From: Achromobacter veterisilvae
Lineage (GTDB): Bacteria > Pseudomonadota > Gammaproteobacteria > Burkholderiales > Burkholderiaceae_B
Length of the DNA: 64,000 bases
NCBI RefSeq assembly: GCF_900496975.1
Contig: NZ_UFQC01000029.1
Span: 1 to 64,000 of the forward strand
Direction of reading: 5' to 3'
The position numbers and the translations under genes are program-made. Below the pieces are notes generated by a model, which saw nothing but the letters and a program-made list of their open reading frames with translations, ran no database searches and had not been told where the DNA came from. Positions 20,126 to 28,829 of the stretch are shown here, piece by piece (positions within the stretch are counted from its first letter, which is position 1; every line of letters starts with the position of its first letter).

Positions 20126-22189
20126 TCAGTACTTGAAACTCACCCGCGCCCAGACCGTGCGGCCCGGCTCGTTCACCGCCGTATTGGCGGCGTAGCCGAA
20201 GCCGGCGTTGCCCGCCAGGTTCAGGTGCTCGCTGTAGGTCTTGTTGAACAGGTTGTCCACGCCCAGCGACACCTGGACCTGCTTGTTGACCGCATAGCCG
20301 CCGTTGAGGGAAAAGACGCCGAATCCCGCGCTGGGGCCGAAATCCTTGCCGACGACGTTGCCTTCGTTCAACGCATAGCGCTTCTGCGCGGCCACGATGC
20401 GCCACAGGGCGCCGGCCGACCAGGTGCCGTCGTCGTAGGCCACGCTGAGCTTGGCTTCCAGCGGCGGCATCTGCGGCAGGGCCTTGCCGTCGCTGCGGTT
20501 CTGCCCCCAGGCGTAGGCCAGCGTGGCGCCGAGCTTCCAGCTCGGCGCGACCTTGTACGACGCCCCGAGTTCGCCGCCGGCGATCCTGGCGTCCACATTG
20601 GTGGCCCGGGACGAGGCCCCCATCATGCCGCCCGAGGTGTAGTTGAACAGGATGAAGTCGTCGACGTAGCCCGCATAGCCCGAGAACCAGGCGTCCAGCG
20701 TTTCCGTCCTGTACTGCGCCCCGAAATCCAATTGGGTCGTCTTCTCGGGTTTCACGCCCTTGAAGGCATTGACGGAACCCGCCGGGCCGCGGTCCGGTGA
20801 AAACAGCTCCCAGTAGTCCGGGAAGCGCTCTACGTGCCCCAGGCCGATGTAGACGGTAGCGGGGACGGCCTCCAGGTCCCTCTCGTACCGCAGGAAGCCG
20901 CTGGGCAGCGTGTCGCTGCGGCGCTCGCCGGCCGTCGGGTTGGGCATGGGCATCATCATTCCCCCATCGTCCTGGCGGAAGTCCTTTGCGGACGCCCAGT
21001 CCACGCGCGCGCCGCCGATGACGCGGCTGCCGGGCGCGGCGCGCCAGGTCAGCTCGCCGAACAGCCCGGTATTGGAAAAGTCCGCGTCCTTGACCCAGGA
21101 CTGGCTGCGATAGGAAACGGCCTCCGAGCCGCTGCGGGACCGATGGCGGCTCTGCTGGAAGTCCAGGCCGGTCACCAGATCGGCATCCGGGGAAAGGTTC
21201 CAGGTGCCGGCGAAGCGCCCTCCCCAGGTGGCCCGGTCGACGTCGGAAGCCATGCCCATGGGCATGGCGCTCATCGGGTCGGGCGCGCGCAGCGTGAAGT
21301 TATCCATGACGTGGTCGGCGTAGTTGTAGTACATCTGCGCCTCGACCTTGTTCAAGACCGTCCCGATGTTGCGCTTCTCGAAGCGCAGGCCGAAGCTCTC
21401 GCGCTTGAACTGCGAGCCGTCCATGCCGCGCCCCGCGTAGCGCGCCTCGCCGTCGCCGGTGCCGGCCGTCAGTTCGTAGACGGTATCGGCGTCCGGGGTG
21501 AAGCCCAGCGTGACGTCCGCGTTCCATTTGTCCCAGCGCGACGGCACCTTATTGCCGTCGCCGTCTTTGTAGTCCTGGGAATGGGAGTGGTTGGCCGTGA
21601 TGCGGGTGTACACCTTTTCATTGCCGATGGTCAGGTCGGCCGCCTGATCGTTGCGGCCGAAAGAACCGCCCAGCAGGCTGCCGTCGAAGCGGACGCCCGC
21701 CTCGGTGAAGCGGGGCGTGTCGCGATCGAACTTGATCGTGCCGGCCGATGCGCCGGGCCCCCACAACACCGTCTGCGGCCCCTTGATGACCGTGAGCTGG
21801 TCGAAGTTCTCGGGGGAAATGTAGGAGCTGGGCGCGTCCATGCGGGCGGGGCAGGCGCCGGGCATGGAGGTGCCGTTGGTCAGGAGGTTCAGGCGCGAGC
21901 CGAACATCCCGCGCAGCACCGGATCGCCGTTGGTCCCGCCGTTGCGGATCGAGGAGAATCCGGGGATGGTCTTGAGGTAGTCCGTGCCGTCGCTTGCCGG
22001 CAAGGGTTGGCGGGGAATTTTCGGGTCCGTCGTGAATGTCAGCGGCGCGCTGGGCGCCACGCCCGTGATCACCACCGGATCCATGGTGGCGACGGCGTTC
22101 GCGTCCGCCGCTTGCGGCCAGGCGGGAAACGTGGCGGTCAGCGCGGCCGCGAGGCAGCTCATCCGCAGGAATTCGTCTTTCTTGTGCAT
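20126..22189 (-). CDS. TonB-dependent copper receptor (OprC/NosA type)
   Basis: 687 residues: signal peptide to about residue 27, plug domain (about 35-160) and a 22-strand-type barrel ending in Phe-Lys-Tyr. Two elements match the copper site known for Pseudomonas OprC: a CxxxM motif in the plug (Cys113, Met117, GACPARMD) and an HxM motif (His293, Met295, ADHVMD). Further Met clusters occur at about 306-313, 411-415 and 522-523, predicted loops. It would import copper across the outer membrane with TonB energy. A DUF2946 gene lies upstream on the same strand, a frequent partner. Confidence 0.88.
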   Translation of the reverse strand: MHKKDEFLRMSCLAAALTATFPAWPQAADANAVATMDPVVITGVAPSAPLTFTTDPKIPRQPLPASDGTDYLKTIPGFSSIRNGGTNGDPVLRGMFGSRLNLLTNGTSMPGACPARMDAPSSYISPENFDQLTVIKGPQTVLWGPGASAGTIKFDRDTPRFTEAGVRFDGSLLGGSFGRNDQAADLTIGNEKVYTRITANHSHSQDYKDGDGNKVPSRWDKWNADVTLGFTPDADTVYELTAGTGDGEARYAGRGMDGSQFKRESFGLRFEKRNIGTVLNKVEAQMYYNYADHVMDNFTLRAPDPMSAMPMGMASDVDRATWGGRFAGTWNLSPDADLVTGLDFQQSRHRSRSGSEAVSYRSQSWVKDADFSNTGLFGELTWRAAPGSRVIGGARVDWASAKDFRQDDGGMMMPMPNPTAGERRSDTLPSGFLRYERDLEAVPATVYIGLGHVERFPDYWELFSPDRGPAGSVNAFKGVKPEKTTQLDFGAQYRTETLDAWFSGYAGYVDDFILFNYTSGGMMGASSRATNVDARIAGGELGASYKVAPSWKLGATLAYAWGQNRSDGKALPQMPPLEAKLSVAYDDGTWSAGALWRIVAAQKRYALNEGNVVGKDFGPSAGFGVFSLNGGYAVNKQVQVSLGVDNLFNKTYSEHLNLAGNAGFGYAANTAVNEPGRTVWARVSFKY

Positions 22190-22402
22190 GTCTGGGTTCT
22201 ATAGGGAAGTCTTGGACCGGCACCCGCGAGCGGCCCCCGGGGCCTGCGGCGCAGGCGGGGCCGAAATCCAGAGCGAGTGCGAAGAATGCGTGATCGGCTG
22301 GCGCCGGCGCCGCCCGGGAACGGCGGAAAGCGGGCAGACGCGCGTCATTCCGTGCCCGGCCGCAGGCCGCGCGCGATAGGCGCCGATAACGTCGGGAGCG
22401 GA

Positions 22403-22816
22403 TCAGCCCAGCAGGGGCGGCGCGCGCGATTTCTGCGGCAGCCGGGCCACCGCGCTGGAGAAATGGACCTCGATGTCCGGCCGCGACACGACGGCAGGCG
22501 CCGCCGCGGGCAGCAGCCAGGCAAGGACGAAGAGTTCCGGAAGCGTCGCGCCGCCAAGCATGGCGCAGCCCGCCACGCAGCAATGCGGCAAGGCGCCGCT
22601 GTGCTGCTGAGTGTCCTGCGCGGGACTCTGGACGTCCAGGGTGACGACGCGCGGGCCGCTGGCCGTGCAGATGATGGTGGTGGCGCCCGCCCTGCCCGGC
22701 GCCATGCCGGATGCGGCCAGGGCGGAGGATGCGATCAGGGCCTGAAAGACGAACAGAAGCGCCGCGGCTAGCGCGACACATCGTCTCCTGGCGTTGGCAC
22801 CTGTGTACATTTGCAT
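22403..22816 (-). CDS. DUF2946 family small membrane/secreted protein
   Basis: 137 residues. A hydrophobic N-terminal segment (CVALAAALLFVFQALIASSA) is followed by a region with HCCVAGCAMLGG (Cys- and His-bearing) and a second hydrophobic stretch (LFVLAWLLPAAAPAVV). DUF2946 proteins often sit beside copper TonB receptors and copper-handling genes; a copper role is inferred from this. It lies 213 bases upstream of the receptor, and no terminator separates them. Two ATGs (22816 and 22810) are possible starts. Confidence 0.7.
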   Translation of the reverse strand: MQMYTGANARRRCVALAAALLFVFQALIASSALAASGMAPGRAGATTIICTASGPRVVTLDVQSPAQDTQQHSGALPHCCVAGCAMLGGATLPELFVLAWLLPAAAPAVVSRPDIEVHFSSAVARLPQKSRAPPLLG

Positions 22817-23084
22817 CCCTTGGTCGCCGCAGATGGTATCACGCGCAATGGGGCGAACACCCCGCGCAACGCGGCGCCGCGACGGCGATTTGCGCCCGCG
22901 CATGATCTCCGACAAAAGTCGGCCTTGCCGGGGCTCCCTCGGAGGCAATTCCGATGCCGGCGTACCGGCTCGCGGCGTTTTCCGGCCTCTGCCTTTACTA
23001 TCCAGGCTGGCGGCAACCGTCAGCCGCCTTCCTGCCGTTCGACGACGGCGGTTCTTCCTTCTTTTTGCCGTTTCGGAGGCCACC

Positions 23085-24941
23085 TTGCTCCGTTCGTTTG
23101 AACGCCTTCTCGACCCTTTCCCCCCGGACGAAGCGCCGCTGCCGCCCAAGGGGCTGGCTTCCTTCCTGTGGGCCTGCACGCGCGGGGCGCGCCGCTATAT
23201 CGCCGCGCTGGCGGTACTCAGCGCCTGCGTTTCCGTGTACGAAGCCTGGCTGTTCTCCTTTCTTGGGCAGATAGTGGACCTGCTCACGGCCTGGCGCGCC
23301 GGCCAGGACGCCGCCGGGCAGGAGCGCGGCGTGCTGTGGGGCATCGCCATCGTGCTGCTGGCGAGCATCGTCCTGGTCACGCTGCGCACCATGGTGCAGC
23401 ACCAGGTGCTGGCCATCAACCTTCCGCTGCGCCTGCGCTGGGATTTCCATCGCCTCATGCTGAGGCAGAGCCTGTCGTTCTTTTCCGACGAGTTCGCCGG
23501 GCGCGTCACCACCAAGGTCATGCAGACGGCGCTGGCCGTGCGGGAAGTCCTGCTGACCTTCGTCGAGATCGTGCTCGGCATCGGGGTGTACTTCATCACC
23601 ATCATCGCGCTGGCGGGCGGCTTCGACCCGCGCCTGATGCTGCCCTTCATCGCCTGGATCCTGCTGTTCGGGCTTGCCATGCTGTATTTCGTTCCGCGCC
23701 TGGGCAAGGTCGGGCAGGAACAGGCCCATGCCCGCTCGTCCATGACGGGGCGCATCACCGACGCCTACACCAACATCACCACCGTCAAGCTGTTCTCGCA
23801 CACCAGGCGCGAGGCCCACTTCGCCCGCGCGGCGATGGAGGATTTCAAGGAAACCGGCTTTCGCCAAATGCGCCTCGTGAGCCAATTCGAGATCGTCAAC
23901 CAGACGCTGGTGGTGGCGCTTATCCTCGCGGCGGGCGGATATGCGCTGTGGCTGTGGGAGGCCGCCGAAGTGGGCACCGGCGCCGTGGCCGCGGTCACGG
24001 CCATGGCCCTGCGCATCAACGGCATGTCGCACTGGATCATGTGGCAAATGGCTTCGCTGTTCGAGAGCATCGGCACGGTGCAGGACGGCATCGCCACCCT
24101 GACGCGCGCGGCCAAGGTCCAGGACGCGCCCGGCGCGCCCGCGCTGGAGATCACCCGCGGCGAAGTCGAATTCCGCGACGTCCGCTTCAACTACAACGGC
24201 GAACGCCAGGTGCTCGACGGCCTGGACCTCACGGTGCGCCCCGGCGAGAAAATCGGCCTGGTGGGCCGCTCCGGCGCCGGCAAGTCCACGCTGATCAATT
24301 TGCTGCTGCGCTTCTACGACCTGGACAGCGGCCAGATACGCATCGACGGGCAGGACATCTCGCGCGTGGCGCAGGACAGCCTGCGCGGCGCGATCGGCAT
24401 GGTCACCCAGGACACCTCCTTGCTGCACCGTTCGATCCGCGACAACATCGCCTACGGCCGCCCGGACGCCACCGACGCGGAAATCCGCGAGGCCGCCGCG
24501 CACGCCCAGGCGGACGGCTTCATCCGCGAACTCAGCGACCCGCAAGGCCATACCGGCTACGACACCCTGGTGGGCGAACGCGGCGTCAAGCTGTCGGGCG
24601 GACAGCGCCAGCGCATCGCCATTGCCCGCGTCATGCTCAAGAACGCCCCCATCCTGCTGCTGGACGAGGCCACCAGCGCGCTCGACTCGGAAGTGGAGGT
24701 CGCCATCCAGGACAGCCTCGACGAAATGATGGAAGACAAGACCGTCATCGCGATCGCCCACCGCCTCTCCACCATCGCCGCCATGGACCGGCTCATCGTC
24801 ATGGACCAGGGACGCATCGTCGAACAGGGAACCCATGCCGAATTGCTGGCGAAGAACGGCATCTACGCGCGGCTGTGGCGGCACCAGAGCGGCGGTTTCC
24901 TGGGCGAAGAGAACGACGAGGCGCTCGATTCGCTGGGCTGA
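23085..24941 (+). CDS. ABC transporter, fused permease and ATP-binding protein (exporter half-transporter)
   Basis: 618 residues: an N-terminal six-helix type-I exporter domain (about 35-330) and a C-terminal nucleotide-binding domain. Walker A is GLVGRSGAGKST, the signature LSGGQRQR, Walker B ILLLDEATSALD and the H-loop AIAHRLSTI. The start is assigned to TTG because GGAGG lies 5 bases upstream and the protein then begins MLRSFERLLDPFPPDEAPLP, typical of this proteobacterial ABC subfamily. The frame is open 97 codons further upstream but without a ribosome binding site. Substrate unknown; it likely works as a homodimer in the inner membrane. Confidence 0.88.
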   Translation: MLRSFERLLDPFPPDEAPLPPKGLASFLWACTRGARRYIAALAVLSACVSVYEAWLFSFLGQIVDLLTAWRAGQDAAGQERGVLWGIAIVLLASIVLVTLRTMVQHQVLAINLPLRLRWDFHRLMLRQSLSFFSDEFAGRVTTKVMQTALAVREVLLTFVEIVLGIGVYFITIIALAGGFDPRLMLPFIAWILLFGLAMLYFVPRLGKVGQEQAHARSSMTGRITDAYTNITTVKLFSHTRREAHFARAAMEDFKETGFRQMRLVSQFEIVNQTLVVALILAAGGYALWLWEAAEVGTGAVAAVTAMALRINGMSHWIMWQMASLFESIGTVQDGIATLTRAAKVQDAPGAPALEITRGEVEFRDVRFNYNGERQVLDGLDLTVRPGEKIGLVGRSGAGKSTLINLLLRFYDLDSGQIRIDGQDISRVAQDSLRGAIGMVTQDTSLLHRSIRDNIAYGRPDATDAEIREAAAHAQADGFIRELSDPQGHTGYDTLVGERGVKLSGGQRQRIAIARVMLKNAPILLLDEATSALDSEVEVAIQDSLDEMMEDKTVIAIAHRLSTIAAMDRLIVMDQGRIVEQGTHAELLAKNGIYARLWRHQSGGFLGEENDEALDSLG

Positions 24942-24977
24942 GCGGGCGGGAACCGCACACGGAAGCGCGCGCGATTC

Positions 24978-25006
24978 TTGAGCCCTTGCGGACATCCGTG
25001 TAATCT
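24978..25006 (+). promoter_or_regulatory. Candidate sigma-70 promoter for the solitary outer-membrane barrel gene
   Basis: TTGAGC and TAATCT are spaced by exactly 17 bases, about 78 bases before the ATG at 25084. Confidence 0.55.
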
Positions 25007-25083
25007 GCCCAAGCGGGCCCCCGGCCGTCCGGGCCGCAAGCCTGGCCGCATCGCATTGGCAACGCGTTCATTCGGAGATTCGC

Positions 25084-26052
25084 ATGCGAGATTCCGTTTG
25101 CAGGGTGAAGCGGCGTCTTTTCGGCCTGCTCGGCGTGCTGTCCTGCTGCGCCGGCGCGGCGCAGGCACAGCAGGGCCTGCGGCTGACCCAGGACGACCTG
25201 CAAAAGCGCGCCAACGGCGTGCTTGCCCTGATGTCGTTTTCCATCGTGCCCGACATCACGACCAGTTCGCTGAACATCGGCAGCGGCGGCGGATCGACCA
25301 GCGGCTCGACCGAGTTCTTCATGACGCAACTGGGAGGCGGGGACACCATTTCCGACTCCGTGCCCATCTATCTGGAAGGCGTGCTGGCGGCCAGCCGCTA
25401 CGATCCGACCTTCATCGCCACGCAGGGCGCGGAGTCCCGCCGCATCCCCACGAAGTGGAACAGCCTGTCGGCCACCGGCGGCATCGGCTGGGACTTCAAG
25501 CTGACCGACGAACTGAAGCTGCGCCCCATCTTCAACTTCGCGCTGGGCAACGTCACCAGCGACCTGCGCGCGGCCAGTTGGTATGTCGGGCGCAAGACCG
25601 ACTCGGACGTCGACTTCCTCGACAAAGGCTCGCTCAACGCCTACGGGCTGGGCGGCTCGCTGATGCTGGACTACGAGCACTACCGGCCCGGCTATGAAGT
25701 GGACGTGGAACTGCGCTATTCCGACATGCGCCTGCAGAGTTTCGACAGTTCCGCGGCGGTCCGCGGCCGCGCCACCGCGCAGTCCGCGAACCTGTGGGCC
25801 CGCTACCGCGCGCCCACGGGCGCGATCCTGCTGCAGCGGCCGCTGCGCTACGTGCTGGAACTGACCCATTCGGAGTTCCTGGGCGACCAGCGCGGCATCC
25901 TGGGCTTTGACCGGCTGACCTCCATCGGCGCGGGCCTGGAGCTGGACTCGAGTGCCTACGACGTGTTCATCACGCGCACCCGCGTGGTGGGACGGTACGT
26001 TTTCGGCACCAACGTCTCGGGGTTCTCGGTCGGACTGGCGGTGAGCTTTTGA
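25084..26052 (+). CDS. Solitary outer-membrane beta-barrel protein (autotransporter-barrel-like)
   Basis: 322 residues. A signal peptide (to about residue 28, ending AGAAQA) is followed by alternating hydrophobic/polar beta strands, and the chain ends in a terminal Phe (GLAVSF), a BAM-recognised outer-membrane signature. There is no passenger domain. The layout resembles the family of solitary outer-membrane autotransporter beta-domains; this is a family-level resemblance and the function is unknown. It has its own promoter and lies after the ABC transporter on the same strand, convergent to the catabolic genes. Confidence 0.65.
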   Translation: MRDSVCRVKRRLFGLLGVLSCCAGAAQAQQGLRLTQDDLQKRANGVLALMSFSIVPDITTSSLNIGSGGGSTSGSTEFFMTQLGGGDTISDSVPIYLEGVLAASRYDPTFIATQGAESRRIPTKWNSLSATGGIGWDFKLTDELKLRPIFNFALGNVTSDLRAASWYVGRKTDSDVDFLDKGSLNAYGLGGSLMLDYEHYRPGYEVDVELRYSDMRLQSFDSSAAVRGRATAQSANLWARYRAPTGAILLQRPLRYVLELTHSEFLGDQRGILGFDRLTSIGAGLELDSSAYDVFITRTRVVGRYVFGTNVSGFSVGLAVSF

Positions 26053-26064
26053 ACAGCGCCATGT

Positions 26065-26475
26065 TCAGGCTTCCAGGGTGAACTGCGGCAAAGTGATCTC
26101 GTCGGACACTTGCTCGAAGCAGACCCGCACCCGGCTGCCGATCCGGACCGCCTCGGGCGGGCAGCCGACGATGTTGGCCATCATCCGCACACCTTCGTCC
26201 AGGTCGATCGAGGCCACCACATAAGGAACCTTGTCGCTCAGCGCCGCGTTGCTGGCGCGGCGGTTGATGGTGTAAGTGTAGACGGCGCCCTTGCCGCCGC
26301 ATTCGATCCACTCGATATCCTCGGACAGGCAGGCGGTGCAGAATTCGCGCGGATAGAACTGCCGCGTCTTGCAGTGGGCGCACTCCTGGATCACCAGTCG
26401 ATGCGCTCTCGCCGCGTCCCAGTATGGCTGGGTGATCAGGGTGGGTTGCGGCAGCGGGCGTTGAATGTGGTCCAT
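26065..26475 (-). CDS. DUF35 / Zn-ribbon OB-fold protein (acyl-CoA binding partner of thiolase-fold enzyme)
   Basis: 136 residues. An N-terminal rubredoxin-like zinc ribbon (CAHCKTRQFYPREFCTACL) precedes an OB fold (GAVYTYTINRR, VRVCFEQVSDEI). DUF35 proteins form complexes with thiolase-fold enzymes; in steroid side-chain breakdown the ChsH2 DUF35 domain binds Ltp2 aldolase. The start follows the stop of the thiolase-like gene by 2 bases, so the two are surely co-expressed. Last gene of the minus-strand catabolic operon. Confidence 0.88.
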   Translation of the reverse strand: MDHIQRPLPQPTLITQPYWDAARAHRLVIQECAHCKTRQFYPREFCTACLSEDIEWIECGGKGAVYTYTINRRASNAALSDKVPYVVASIDLDEGVRMMANIVGCPPEAVRIGSRVRVCFEQVSDEITLPQFTLEA

Positions 26476-26477
26476 GG

Positions 26478-27635
26478 TCAGACTCCGAGAATCAGGGTGG
26501 TGTTGCACGAGAAGACCAGGCCCGGCGCGTGCACCAGGGCCAGTTCCGCCTTGGGCAGTTGGCGCTCTCCGCACTCTTTGCGCAACTGATGCACGGCTTC
26601 GAGCAGGAGCAGCATGCCGAACTGGCCGGGGTGGTTGTATGAGAGGCCGCCGCCCGAGGTATTGATGGGAAAATCGCCGCCGGGAGCAAGCCGCCCCCCC
26701 GCCACGAAAGCGCCGCCCTCGCCGCGCTTGCAGAAACCCAGTTCCTCCAGCGACTGGATCACGCCGATCGTGAAATGGTCGTAGATCTGCACCACGTCGA
26801 TGTCCTGGCGCGTGACGCCCGCCATCGCCAGCGCTTGCTCTGCCGTCTGCGCCACATTGGTGTCCAGCCAGTCCGCGGTGCCGAAGGGGGTGTAATGATG
26901 CGAGAAGGATTCGGCGATGCCCATCACATAGACCGGCGGCCGCTTCAGCGCGCGGGCCCGGGCGGCGGTGGTGACGATGAACGCGCCGCCCGCGTCGGTC
27001 ACCAGGCAGCAGTCGCGCTGGCGCAGGGGATCGGCGATCATCCTGGATGCCATCACTTCCTCGATCGAGGTTTCTTCGCGCCGGTACGCCTTGGGATTGA
27101 GCTGCGCCCACTTGCGCGCCGCCACCGCCACCTCTGCCAGGTCCCTGGGCGTCGTGCCGTAGCGGTGCATGTGCAGTTGCGCCACCATCGCGTAGTAGCC
27201 GATGGGGCTCAATTGCCCGTAGGGGGTGATGAACTGCCCGCGCGGCATGCGCATGTCCTCGGGGGTGCCGCCGACCTTGCGCGTTCCGTCCGACAATTGG
27301 GTGCTGCCGTAAGCGACCAGCGCCACTTCGCACATGCCGGCCTCGATGGCGGCCATCGCGTGCCGGATATGCATGACGTTGGACATGCCGCCGACGCTGG
27401 TCGAATCGACGTAGCGCGGCTGGATGCCCAGGTATTCCGCCAGTTGAAGGCCGGCAAACCTGTCGTCCACGTGGGCAAATACGCCGTCGACGTCCTTCAG
27501 CGACAGGCCGGCGTCGCGCAACGCCCGTCCGGCCGCCTGTGCCTGCAGGTCCAGCGCGGTCATGCCGGGGACTTTCCCCAGCTCGGATTCGGCGGCGCCG
27601 ACGATGGCGACCGATTTCGAAAGATGTTTGGTCAT
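26478..27635 (-). CDS. Thiolase-fold protein (lipid-transfer/SCP-x or Ltp2-type aldolase)
   Basis: 385 residues of the thiolase superfamily. The position that normally holds the nucleophilic Cys reads SVGGMSNVM (residues 80-88), with no Cys. Motifs YDHFT (285-289) and NHPG (334-337, thiolase His) are kept, with ELGFCKRGEGGAFV between. This pattern with an adjacent DUF35 gene resembles Ltp2-like retro-aldolases rather than true thiolases; the reaction is inference. The start MTKHLSKSVAIVGAAESE has AGGAAA upstream. It is 38 bases downstream of the acyl-CoA dehydrogenase gene. Confidence 0.8.
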   Translation of the reverse strand: MTKHLSKSVAIVGAAESELGKVPGMTALDLQAQAAGRALRDAGLSLKDVDGVFAHVDDRFAGLQLAEYLGIQPRYVDSTSVGGMSNVMHIRHAMAAIEAGMCEVALVAYGSTQLSDGTRKVGGTPEDMRMPRGQFITPYGQLSPIGYYAMVAQLHMHRYGTTPRDLAEVAVAARKWAQLNPKAYRREETSIEEVMASRMIADPLRQRDCCLVTDAGGAFIVTTAARARALKRPPVYVMGIAESFSHHYTPFGTADWLDTNVAQTAEQALAMAGVTRQDIDVVQIYDHFTIGVIQSLEELGFCKRGEGGAFVAGGRLAPGGDFPINTSGGGLSYNHPGQFGMLLLLEAVHQLRKECGERQLPKAELALVHAPGLVFSCNTTLILGV

Positions 27636-27673
27636 GGATGGATCGTTTCCTGTCGAAGCTTGAGAAAGCGGGT

Positions 27674-28813
27674 TCACAGCGTCCTGGCGATCAGCTCGCG
27701 CATGACCTCCGAGGCGCCGCCATAGATGCGGTTCGGCCGCACGTCCGTATAGGCGCGGCCGATCGGGTATTCGCGCATGTAGCCGTAGCCCCCGTGGAAC
27801 TGGAGCAGGTCGTCGATGGCGCGCGTGGCCTCCGCCGCCCACAGCTTGGCCATGGCCGCGCCGCCGGCGTCCAGTTCGCCATCCAGGTATTGCCGCACGC
27901 AGCCGTCGACGAAAGCGCGGGTCGCGGCGGCCAGGGTCTTGATGTCGGCCAGCTTGAAGCGGATGTACTGGTTGTCGATCAGCGCCTTGTCGAAAGCGCG
28001 CCTTTCCTTGGTGTAGTCCACCGTCCATTGCAGCGCGCTTTCCAGCGCCGTCGCGCAGCGCACGGCGATCATCAGGCGTTCACGCACCAGCTCCTTCATC
28101 AGGTAGCCGAAGCCCTGGCCGGGTTCCCCCAGCAGGTCTTCCTCGGGGACGAACATGTCCTGGAAAAACAGTTCGGCCGTGTCCTGCGCCTTCTGCCCGA
28201 CCTTGTCCAGCAGGCGCCCCCGGGAGAAGCCCGGCGTCGCCGCGTCGACCCAGAACAGGCTGATGCCGCGCGCGCCCGCGCCGGGATCGGTCTTGGCCAC
28301 CACCAGCACCCGGTCGGCGTGGAACCCGTTGGTGATGAAGGTCTTCTGGCCATTGACGACGTAGCCGCCCTGCGCCCTGGCCGCCACCGTGCGGATCGCC
28401 TTGACGTCGCTGCCGGCGCCGGGCTCGGTCATCGCGATGGACGCGACCACGTCGCCGCGCGCCATGGCGGGCAGGTCGCGCAGTTTCTGGCGCTCGGACC
28501 CGAAATTGAGCAGGTACGGCGCGACGATGTCGGAGTGGGTCGTGAACCCCGTGACGCCTGTGGCCAGCGCGCGGGCGATTTCCTCCACCACGATGATGGT
28601 GTGGAGGAAGTCCCCGCCCCCGCCCCCGTACTCTTCCGGCGTGCTGGGCAGCAGGATGCCCGCGCGGCCCGCGCTGCGCCACAGCTCGCGCGGCACCATT
28701 CCCTCCTGCTCCCACCGATAGTGGTGGGGTGTGATTTCGTCCGCGATGAAGCGCGCGGCCGTATCGCGGAGCATGTCATGCTCGGGCGAGAAGAACTTTC
28801 GTTGCGGATTCAT
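27674..28813 (-). CDS. Acyl-CoA dehydrogenase (long-chain/isovaleryl type)
   Basis: 379 residues, FAD-dependent, introducing the alpha-beta double bond in an acyl-CoA. The FAD/substrate motif AMTEPGAGSDVKAI is at 127-140. The usual C-terminal YEGT catalytic Glu is replaced (IYGGASEVM), while RERL places Glu245 where long-chain and isovaleryl-CoA dehydrogenases have their base; so the enzyme is probably active on longer or branched substrates. The ATG has AGGAGG upstream. It follows the acyl-CoA ligase gene by 16 bases. Confidence 0.9.
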   Translation of the reverse strand: MNPQRKFFSPEHDMLRDTAARFIADEITPHHYRWEQEGMVPRELWRSAGRAGILLPSTPEEYGGGGGDFLHTIIVVEEIARALATGVTGFTTHSDIVAPYLLNFGSERQKLRDLPAMARGDVVASIAMTEPGAGSDVKAIRTVAARAQGGYVVNGQKTFITNGFHADRVLVVAKTDPGAGARGISLFWVDAATPGFSRGRLLDKVGQKAQDTAELFFQDMFVPEEDLLGEPGQGFGYLMKELVRERLMIAVRCATALESALQWTVDYTKERRAFDKALIDNQYIRFKLADIKTLAAATRAFVDGCVRQYLDGELDAGGAAMAKLWAAEATRAIDDLLQFHGGYGYMREYPIGRAYTDVRPNRIYGGASEVMRELIARTL

Positions 28814-28829
28814 CGTGCCTCCTGGCGCG

